The translations under genes were made by a program, and so were the position numbers. This document shows, in pieces, positions 49,328 through 55,259 of a stretch of 55,259 nucleotides of DNA (positions are counted from its first letter, which is position 1; the number at the start of each line of letters is the position of its first letter). Below the pieces are notes generated by a model, which ran no database searches, was not told the DNA's origin, and saw only the letters and a program-made list of their open reading frames with translations. The stretch is taken from contig CADAVB010000012.1 in the NCBI GenBank assembly GCA_902791165.1, forward strand, positions 1 through 55,259. The letters run 5' to 3'. Source of the stretch: an uncultured Bacteroidia bacterium. GTDB taxonomy: Bacteria; Bacteroidota; Bacteroidia; Bacteroidales; F082.

Positions 49328-49840
49328 ATGCTCATTAAAATGAAAAAGGCAATTCTTATTGTAGTTGCAGTTATGGGTTTAGCCTTTGCAGCAAAGGCAC
49401 AGAACAATGCCCTTGGTGTTCGCCTCAGTGGTGGCAATCAATGGTATTGTGGGGAAATCTCCTATCAGCGAAGTATAAATGACCTTAACCGCATAGAGGC
49501 AGACCTTGGTTACAGGGTTGATGATGAGTATGACATAGGGTATTTGTTTTTAACGGGCGTCTATCAACTGCATTTTGATATTTCTGCCGCTAAAAACCTT
49601 GGGTGGTATTTTGGTTTTGGTCCCAGATTAGGAATATTATACTATGATGGTCACTCCGGTTATGATAATCCAATTAACTTTGCAGGCGCGTTAGGTGTAG
49701 TAGGTCAAGTTGGTATGGACTATCATTTCGATGCCATACCGCTCCAGCTTTCATTGGATTTTCGTCCGTGCTTGTATCTTATCCCTAACGCTGTATTACG
49801 ATGGGCTGATTTCGGCCTTAGCATCCGATATAGGTTCTAA
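49328..49840 (+). CDS. Outer-membrane beta-barrel protein
   Basis: 170 residues (166 if the ATG at 49340 is used, which gives the cleaner signal MKKAILIVVAVMGLAFAAKAQ). The mature part is a set of amphipathic strands (GVRLSGGNQWYCGEISYQRS, YLFLTGVYQLHFDIS, GWYFGFGPRLGILY) and ends in a terminal strand with final Phe (FGLSIRYRF), the beta-signal of outer-membrane barrels. About eight strands. Transcribed alone, with a terminator after it. Function unknown. Confidence 0.75.
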   Translation: MLIKMKKAILIVVAVMGLAFAAKAQNNALGVRLSGGNQWYCGEISYQRSINDLNRIEADLGYRVDDEYDIGYLFLTGVYQLHFDISAAKNLGWYFGFGPRLGILYYDGHSGYDNPINFAGALGVVGQVGMDYHFDAIPLQLSLDFRPCLYLIPNAVLRWADFGLSIRYRF

Positions 49841-49869
49841 TGGCGGCACTTCGAGCCGAAAAGAACGAA

Positions 49870-49897
49870 AAACCGCACAATGTTGCGGTTTTTTTTT
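49870..49897 (+). terminator. Terminator after the barrel protein gene
   Basis: AACCGCA (49871-49877) and TGCGGTT (49884-49890) pair around a 6-base loop and are followed by seven T. Confidence 0.85.
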
Positions 49898-50016
49898 GCC
49901 ACAACAACAACCAAATGTTTGTAATCAAAAACCATAATCTATTGATTATCAATATTAGTTATTTACAAAAACTTGTAATGGTCGATAGGATTGCATTTTT
50001 CATCGAAATTTTGTAA

Positions 50017-50024
50017 TACATTTG
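50017..50024 (+). promoter_or_regulatory. -7 promoter box of the second TPR regulator
   Basis: TACATTTG, an exact consensus match. It lies inside the longest open frame and therefore argues for the internal start at 50046. Confidence 0.65.
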
Positions 50025-50045
50025 CACCGAAAAACAGAACACGCC

Positions 50046-51626
50046 ATGAACTGCAAATCGGTGAAAACGAAAACAGTTTTTTTGTGCCTCGCAGCACTTC
50101 TGCTCTTCCCCTCTTGCAACACGAAAAGCAAGACGGAGCAGATGCGCGCCGTGGTGGAGGAGGTGCGTGCCAAATACAAGGCCTACGAGGACATCAGCCA
50201 AGACGACCAAATCTTTGAGGCTTACGACTACTTCGTGCGCCAAAAGGATTACGAAAACGCCGCGCCCGCCGCACTCTACAGCGGCTGCGTGCGCCAAACC
50301 AAAAAGGAATATGAGGCCGCCATGAACTGCTACAAGAAGGCGGACGAGTATGGTAGGCAGGTCGGCGACTCGGTGAGTGCGGCCTTCGCGAGATATTATA
50401 TAGGTGACCTGCTCAACAACAGCGGCCACGAGGTCGAGGCCATCTCGAATTACAAGGCCGCCGCCGAACTGTGGGGCGACAGCCTTTCGCGCAAAGCCAA
50501 GTGCCTCAACGCCGTGGCCATGATGAATATCGTCATCGACGAATATGACAGCGCATTCGTCTATCTCGAACAAGCCTTGAATTTGGCGCAAACCGCAAAG
50601 GATAAGGTCACCGAAGCCTCGGTTTGGAACAACTATTCCGTTGCCTATCAACTTCTTGACGAGAATGATGCCGCCTTGGACTGCCTGCGCAAGACCTTGC
50701 CTTTGGTGGACGAAAAACGCCTTCCCATCGCTCTGCTCAACCTCGCCAAAGTGTATTTGGCCTTGGACGAGCGCGACTCGTTGGAATACTACAAAACACG
50801 GATGCTCAGCGCGATTGAGGAAGTGGAATGTCGGCCCGAAACACAAGCTGCCGTTTATGGCTTCTTGATAAAAGACGCGCTTGCTGTGGGCGACTATGAA
50901 AGTGCTTATCTGTTTGAAAAACAACACGAAAAAGTCGCCTTGGACTTGCTTTCCGACCAAACCCAAAGTTCCGTCTTGGAGATTCAAAAGAAATACGACT
51001 TCGAGGCGCAGGCCAATCGGCACAACCGCCAAATGCTCTCACGACAAAGGCTCATCATTGTACTGACCATCGTCTTGATTGCCGCCTTGGTTTTGGTCAC
51101 CGTCTTGATTCTCAACGCTTTGAAAAAGAAACGCATTGAGGCCGAAATCAATGCGAACCTGCTGGAACTGAAAAAACGTAACGCGCAACAACAGCAAGCG
51201 CATTACGAGATGCAAGCACAATACGACAAACTACAGAAACAAAACGCGCAGCAAAGCGAATTACAGGCAGAATTTGGCGACAAGCTGAAAGACGAATACT
51301 TGCAGAAATGCAACATCATCCGCTGTTTCGAAGTGTTGTCGCGTGACAGAAGCAATGCAATGGCTTTCAAGGATTTGGAGAAGTCGCTTTTTGAAGGCGA
51401 AGACCATTGGGCGGGTTTTGAGGCCGCTTTCGAGGGCGTACATCCGGGCTTCATCGCCTCGGTCAAAGAACAATATCCTGACCTCAGCGAAATGGAATTC
51501 CGCTACTGCCTGCTTTCGCACTTCAAACTTTCGCGTCAGGAATACGCCGATGTGCTCGGTTGCAGCGTCTATAATGTCGATAAGGTAAGGGCAAGCCTCA
51601 ACAACAAAATGAAAGAAAATGTATAA
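50046..51626 (+). CDS. TPR transmembrane regulator with C-terminal HTH-like domain
   Basis: 526 residues, started at 50046 because the promoter box at 50017-50024 excludes the earlier frame. Lipoprotein-type signal (FLCLAALLLFPSC, Cys24), periplasmic TPR units (about 40-300), one membrane helix (336-357, IVLTIVLIAALVLVTVLIL), a Gln-rich coiled coil, and a C-terminal domain (about 430-526) with PDLSEMEFRYCLLSHFKLSRQEYADVLGCSVYNVDKVRASL, an HTH pattern like LuxR-type ends. Paralogue of 10599-12077. It is followed at once by four small envelope-protein genes in the same direction, its likely operon or targets. Confidence 0.78.
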   Translation: MNCKSVKTKTVFLCLAALLLFPSCNTKSKTEQMRAVVEEVRAKYKAYEDISQDDQIFEAYDYFVRQKDYENAAPAALYSGCVRQTKKEYEAAMNCYKKADEYGRQVGDSVSAAFARYYIGDLLNNSGHEVEAISNYKAAAELWGDSLSRKAKCLNAVAMMNIVIDEYDSAFVYLEQALNLAQTAKDKVTEASVWNNYSVAYQLLDENDAALDCLRKTLPLVDEKRLPIALLNLAKVYLALDERDSLEYYKTRMLSAIEEVECRPETQAAVYGFLIKDALAVGDYESAYLFEKQHEKVALDLLSDQTQSSVLEIQKKYDFEAQANRHNRQMLSRQRLIIVLTIVLIAALVLVTVLILNALKKKRIEAEINANLLELKKRNAQQQQAHYEMQAQYDKLQKQNAQQSELQAEFGDKLKDEYLQKCNIIRCFEVLSRDRSNAMAFKDLEKSLFEGEDHWAGFEAAFEGVHPGFIASVKEQYPDLSEMEFRYCLLSHFKLSRQEYADVLGCSVYNVDKVRASLNNKMKENV

Positions 51627-51630
51627 AACC

Positions 51631-52071
51631 ATGAAATACAAACCTTTATTATTATCCATTCTCACCGTCATCGTTTTGACATTCGCTTCGTGTGAGAAAC
51701 AAAAACCCATGATGAATTACGTCTCGGGCGACGACAAGGACAAAATCGACCTGAAAGGCTCGCTGATGAAACCCGACATGCGTTATGTCAACATCTACGC
51801 TGAATTGGTTGAAAAAGTCGTTTATGTCTATTTCAACGAAATGGTAGAAAACTGTGCCATGACTCTCACCGCGAAAAACGGCGACGTGTTTTTTGCCCGA
51901 AGAGTGAGCAAACAACAACCTGCCACACTGCGCATTTTCATGGGCAATGAGCCTACCGGCGACTACAAACTCTACATCACCAACGGCGTGGACGAAGCCT
52001 CGGGCTGGTTCCATTTTGAAAATCCATCGGAAATCAAACTTAGTATTAACAATAAAAACATTCTACAATGA
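51631..52071 (+). CDS. Small lipoprotein, DUF3244-like
   Basis: 146 residues from the ATG at 51631 (an ATG at 51619 would overlap the regulator). Lipoprotein signal ending LTFASC (Cys21). The body has an Ig-like run of strands (VVYVYFNEMVENCAMTLTAKNGDVFFARRV, ATLRIFMGNEPTGDYKLYITNG) resembling the DUF3244 families of short Bacteroidetes surface proteins that bind or assemble through a beta-sandwich. The stop overlaps the next ATG (ATGA). Confidence 0.6.
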   Translation: MKYKPLLLSILTVIVLTFASCEKQKPMMNYVSGDDKDKIDLKGSLMKPDMRYVNIYAELVEKVVYVYFNEMVENCAMTLTAKNGDVFFARRVSKQQPATLRIFMGNEPTGDYKLYITNGVDEASGWFHFENPSEIKLSINNKNILQ

Positions 52072-52619
52072 AAAAAACTATCATGATTTGCATGGCACTC
52101 ATAGCGTTGTGCTCGTGCTCAAAAAATGTCGAATTACTTCCCCTCTCGGAAGAAGACGCTACTGCCATTCCCTACCAAATGGGACAAACGGTGAAATTCC
52201 TCAACCAAGACAACGACACGATTGTCTTTCAAGTGGTAATAGACTTTACCCATCCTTCAGACGGCTATGATTATTACCATAATTATGGAGCGGACTCGAT
52301 ATATTTTGGTATGCCAAGAGACTATTGCTATGCCCGAACGGTGGACTTGGCTTGTGATATCTACCCGTTCTTTATCAGCTTCACCATTCTTCCGGAAAAA
52401 GAAATGTATTTCAACTGGCATCACGAGCTGGTCATCAGTTGCGATTTGCCTTCCTCGTATGAAAATGTCACAATAAATGGCATCGACTTCGAACTCGTCC
52501 ATCACGAAAAACTCTACAACCAATACACGGGTGAACTGCTTTACGACTGGTACTACAACGAAGAGTATGGCCTACTGTACTTCGAGAGAGGCGATTTCTC
52601 ATTGACGAGAATCCCATAA
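52068..52619 (+). CDS. Small lipoprotein, paralogue of 53267-53881
   Basis: 183 residues, lipoprotein signal (MICMALIALCSC, Cys17). The block IPYQMGQTVKFLNQDNDTIVFQVV is shared with the product at 53267-53881, and both end in an aromatic YYNEE/YYSER...GFSLT stretch. No known domain. Translationally coupled to the preceding gene by a 4-bp overlap. Confidence 0.65.
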   Translation: MKKTIMICMALIALCSCSKNVELLPLSEEDATAIPYQMGQTVKFLNQDNDTIVFQVVIDFTHPSDGYDYYHNYGADSIYFGMPRDYCYARTVDLACDIYPFFISFTILPEKEMYFNWHHELVISCDLPSSYENVTINGIDFELVHHEKLYNQYTGELLYDWYYNEEYGLLYFERGDFSLTRIP

Positions 52620-52640
52620 AAAACTAACCCCCAAATAGTT

Positions 52641-53261
52641 ATGAACAAAAAACTGATTTTTCTTGGCTTACTCGTTACCTTTGCGGTGCCCTCCTTCGCG
52701 CAGCGCGACACCATCAGGAGCAACAAGAACGAGTTCAGCTTTGGCTATGGCATCAAGCCCTCTAGTAGCTTCCGCCTAGGTTTAGGCAACCATTTTCATC
52801 CTACCGAGGACAACGTTGGTGCCATCTTTGCCACCTACACACGCCGCCTCACCAAGGTCATAGGTGTCGGGGCCACCTATTGCTTCGACCCGCGCGTCTT
52901 CAAATACTACGAGAACATCAACACGCTCGAAGGCCCCATCTGCCGCCTCACTGAATCGAGCCACACGCTCATGGTTCACCTCAAAATCAATTGGCTGAAC
53001 ACCAAGTATGTAAACCTTTACAGCAAGGTCGGGCAAGGCTTTATGACCTGGAGATTCGGCCTCACGGAATACCAACCCGACTTGTATGAAATCGACATTC
53101 CTTCCAACAGATACTACGACAGGATTGGCTACGCCTACCAGTTCGTTCCCATTGGTATCGAGGTCGGCACCAAGCAATACGCAGGTTTTCTGCAAATCGG
53201 CCTCGGAATGGAAGGCTTGGTTAGCATCGGATTTCGTTACGGACTAATGGATAAGGAGTAA
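52641..53261 (+). CDS. Outer-membrane beta-barrel protein between two paralogous lipoproteins
   Basis: 206 residues with a signal peptide (LIFLGLLVTFAVPSFAQ), amphipathic strands (NEFSFGYGIKPSSSFRLGLGN, VGAIFATYTRRLTKVIGVGATY, YAGFLQIGLGMEGLVSIGFRYG) and glycine/aromatic spacing typical of an 8- to 10-strand barrel. It sits 21 bp after one small lipoprotein gene and 5 bp before its paralogue, so barrel and lipoproteins may act together. Confidence 0.7.
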   Translation: MNKKLIFLGLLVTFAVPSFAQRDTIRSNKNEFSFGYGIKPSSSFRLGLGNHFHPTEDNVGAIFATYTRRLTKVIGVGATYCFDPRVFKYYENINTLEGPICRLTESSHTLMVHLKINWLNTKYVNLYSKVGQGFMTWRFGLTEYQPDLYEIDIPSNRYYDRIGYAYQFVPIGIEVGTKQYAGFLQIGLGMEGLVSIGFRYGLMDKE

Positions 53262-53266
53262 GCATC

Positions 53267-53881
53267 ATGAAAAAACATTTGATATTTTGCATCGCCCTCG
53301 TGGCCGTGATGGCCTCATGCGTGAAAGAGCCTCAAATCTACCGCAAACTCACCGCTGTAGAATCGGCGGCCATCCCTTATCAGATGGGGCAAACGCTCCA
53401 ATTTGTGGACCAAGACGGCGACACGCTTTGCTTTACCGTTGTACACGACACCACTTATGTGGCCTATAACTACGACGACCCCCGTTACAACCCCTTCGGA
53501 AAAATGTCCATTGCGCCTCGTCCCTATTTCTATGCTCGTGAAGTGGTGCTTCAAAGTCCGCCCGAAGACAGTTGCCTGCTGCGTTGCATCGTGGCCCCCG
53601 AGAAAGTGGTCAGCATCAGTTATGAATTATTTGCGCACGACGTTGATATACACGGGAATCCCATCAATTATTGGCACACGGTTTTGGGTCGTTCTCTTCC
53701 ATTGAGCGAACTCCCGACAAAGAGTTTCAGCCTTGGCGAAACCGTTTTCGAGAACGTGTATTACGACGAAGGCTCCTATTCATGGAACGACGATGGCGGC
53801 TCGTGGGCATGGTACTACAGCGAACGAGCCGGACTGCTCTCCGCCAAAGACAGAGGCTTTTCTTTGACTTTGCTGCCGTGA
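53267..53881 (+). CDS. Small lipoprotein, paralogue of 52068-52619
   Basis: 204 residues, lipoprotein signal (CIALVAVMASC, Cys17). Shares IPYQMGQTLQFVDQDGDTLCF with its paralogue and has the same C-terminal pattern (WYYSERAGLL..GFSLTLLP). Last gene of the regulator-led run; a terminator follows at 53919-53949. Function unknown. Confidence 0.65.
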   Translation: MKKHLIFCIALVAVMASCVKEPQIYRKLTAVESAAIPYQMGQTLQFVDQDGDTLCFTVVHDTTYVAYNYDDPRYNPFGKMSIAPRPYFYAREVVLQSPPEDSCLLRCIVAPEKVVSISYELFAHDVDIHGNPINYWHTVLGRSLPLSELPTKSFSLGETVFENVYYDEGSYSWNDDGGSWAWYYSERAGLLSAKDRGFSLTLLP

Positions 53882-53918
53882 AGCGAATCGTCGCGTATTG
53901 TGGCCATTTGGGTTTTAT

Positions 53919-53949
53919 AACCAGCTTGAAGTTTCAGGCTGGTTTTTTT
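53919..53949 (+). terminator. Terminator after the lipoprotein/barrel operon
   Basis: AACCAGC (53919-53925) and GCTGGTT (53938-53944) form a 7-bp stem followed by a T run to 53949. Confidence 0.85.
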
Positions 53950-53950
53950 G

Positions 53951-53958
53951 TAATTTTG
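53951..53958 (+). promoter_or_regulatory. -7 promoter box of the U32 gene
   Basis: TAATTTTG directly follows the terminator T run and ends only five bases before the ATG at 53964, so the mRNA would be nearly leaderless. Confidence 0.6.
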
Positions 53959-53963
53959 CGCCC

Positions 53964-55199
53964 ATGAAAAACAACATCGAAATCATGGCTCCCGTTGGCT
54001 CTTACGAGGCCCTTGCAGCCGCCATACAAGCTGGTGCCGGCAGTGTTTATTTCGGCATCGGCAAACTCAACATGCGCTCGCGCTCGGCAAAGAATTTCAC
54101 CTTGGACGACCTGCGCCAGTTGGCCGAAACCTGCAACGAAAACGGCGTAAAGAGCTATGTCACAGTGAATACGGTCATCTACGACGAGGAAATGGACGAG
54201 ATGCACCAACTTTTGGATGCCATCAAAGCCAACGGCATTTCGGCCATCATTGCCTCCGACCAAAGCGTAATCCAATATGCGCGGCAAATCGGCGTTGAGG
54301 TACACATGTCCACGCAATGCAACATCACCAACCTTGAGGCCGTGCGCTATTATTCCCAGTTCGCCGATGTGATGGTGACCGCCCGCGAGTTGAACATCGA
54401 CCAAGTTCGTTATATCACCGAACAAATTGAGAAACAGCAGATTCGTGGCCCGCACGGCGACTTGGTGCGCATCGAGGTGTTTTGCCACGGGGCCTTGTGC
54501 ATGGCCATTTCGGGCAAGTGCAACCTCAGCCAAGACCTGTTCAATTCTTCCTCCAACCGTGGCGCTTGTTTGCAACTCTGTCGTCGCGGCTACGACGTGC
54601 GCGAGCGCGAGGAAGGCTATGAGTTGTCCCTTGACAATGAATATATTATGTCGCCCAAAGACCTTTGTACCTTGCCGTTTTTAGACCGGGTTTTGGACGC
54701 AGGCGTAGAAGTGCTGAAAATCGAAGGTCGTGGACGCTCGGCAGAATACACCAAAATGACGGTGGCGGTTTACAGCGAGGCGGTGAAAGCCATTCAGGAA
54801 GGTACTTTTACGCAAGAAAAAGTCGATGCTTGGATGGAACGGCTGCGCGGCGTTTACAACCGTGGTTTCTGGGACGGCTATTATTTGGGTCGTCGAACTT
54901 TTGAGTGGTCAAAGCAATACGGCTCGCAAGCCACCAAGACCAAGGAGTATGTTGGTCTTATCACCAATTATTACAGCAAGTTGGGCGTGGCTGAAATCCG
55001 CATGGACACCCACGAACTCAAACTCGGCGAACAAATCATGATTATCGGGCCGACCACCGGCGTTTATGAAGACACTTTGAGCGAAATCCGCGTGGATTTG
55101 GGCTCTGTTGAGCAAACCGTGAAAAGCGAGCTGTGCTCCATTCCCGTGAAGTCGTTGGTAAGGCGCGGCGACAAAGTTTATAAGGTGGTAATGAATTGA
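53964..55199 (+). CDS. U32-family protein (TrhP/YegQ-like)
   Basis: 411 residues from the ATG at 53964; the earlier frame runs through the terminator and promoter. The U32 signature is clear: MAPVGSYEALAAAIQAGAGSVYFGI at the start, EVFCHGALCMAISGKCNLS, NRGACLQLCRR and LCTLPFLDRVLDAGVEVLKIEGRGRSAEY. The four conserved Cys (CHGALC, SGKC, RGAC) are present. YegQ/TrhP proteins hydroxylate tRNA uridine-34 from a prephenate-derived donor, while others were named collagenases; for a genomic Bacteroidetes copy the tRNA role is more likely. C-terminal beta-barrel part complete. Confidence 0.88.
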   Translation: MKNNIEIMAPVGSYEALAAAIQAGAGSVYFGIGKLNMRSRSAKNFTLDDLRQLAETCNENGVKSYVTVNTVIYDEEMDEMHQLLDAIKANGISAIIASDQSVIQYARQIGVEVHMSTQCNITNLEAVRYYSQFADVMVTARELNIDQVRYITEQIEKQQIRGPHGDLVRIEVFCHGALCMAISGKCNLSQDLFNSSSNRGACLQLCRRGYDVREREEGYELSLDNEYIMSPKDLCTLPFLDRVLDAGVEVLKIEGRGRSAEYTKMTVAVYSEAVKAIQEGTFTQEKVDAWMERLRGVYNRGFWDGYYLGRRTFEWSKQYGSQATKTKEYVGLITNYYSKLGVAEIRMDTHELKLGEQIMIIGPTTGVYEDTLSEIRVDLGSVEQTVKSELCSIPVKSLVRRGDKVYKVVMN

Positions 55200-55200
55200 C

Positions 55201-55240
55201 ACGCTTCGCGTCATTGCGAGCGAAGCGAAGCAATCCAGAG
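55201..55240. repeat. REP-like element, second copy, cut by the window end
   Basis: ACGCTTCGCGT is followed by CATTGCGAGCGAAGCG and AAGCAATCCAGAG, matching the left arm of the hairpin at 43498-43564. The right arm would lie beyond the window. Confidence 0.7.
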
Positions 55241-55259
55241 AAAAACTATTTTCCATGCA

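Overview
The window looks like a chromosome segment of a member of the Bacteroidetes, most likely an uncultured Bacteroidales. Four secreted proteins end in type IX secretion (T9SS) sorting domains, lipoproteins and outer-membrane barrels are plentiful, menaquinone synthesis (menA) is present, and genes lack Shine-Dalgarno sites. Many genes are instead preceded by the Bacteroidetes promoter box TAnnTTTG, in places with TTTG about 19 bases upstream. Assignment below phylum or order is inference.

Layout. 1-244 is the tail of an FAD oxidoreductase. 335-2460 is a self-contained two-gene module: a winged-helix protein and a nucleotidyltransferase fused to a metallophosphoesterase, with a perfect inverted repeat at its promoter. 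2478-10536 holds two giant paralogous T9SS proteins, followed by a membrane-spanning TPR/HTH regulator (10599-12077). 12452-17355 carries small envelope proteins, a secreted nuclease-like phosphatase, a frameshifted methionine aminopeptidase and a PfkB sugar/nucleoside kinase. tRNA-Asn lies at 17559-17632. 17882-26489 is a minus-strand surface-polysaccharide cluster (sugar transferase, acyltransferase-like protein, glycosyltransferase, manC, frameshifted capD-like gene, O-antigen ligase/polymerase) with lipoproteins.

26561-38215 is the most interesting part. The minus-strand genes dut and TPR (36184-38215) and DUF4292, envC-like, small lipoprotein and SprT (26561-29351) look like one ancestral operon. 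It is interrupted by an accessory island of about 6.7 kb (29452-36183). The island contains a highly structured RNA with its own promoter and terminator, a pair of AT-rich membrane-protein genes, a small DUF6140-like gene, an AbiEi/AbiEii toxin-antitoxin pair flanked by 130-bp direct repeats that encode duplicated zinc-ribbon proteins, and an AAA ATPase with a nuclease-like C-terminus.

38371-49208 is mostly housekeeping: an M49-like peptidase, an Omp28-like T9SS protein, menA, a DEAD-box helicase, a serine hydrolase, a response regulator and pgi. 49328-53881 is a second TPR/HTH regulator with a run of small lipoproteins and barrels, and 53964-55199 is a U32 peptidase family gene.

Short mobile-looking repeats are scattered throughout: palindromes of the GGCTGYCG and GAGACGCA types, heptamer arrays and REP-like GCGAAGCAATCC hairpins. 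Three have apparently invaded coding sequence in frame.
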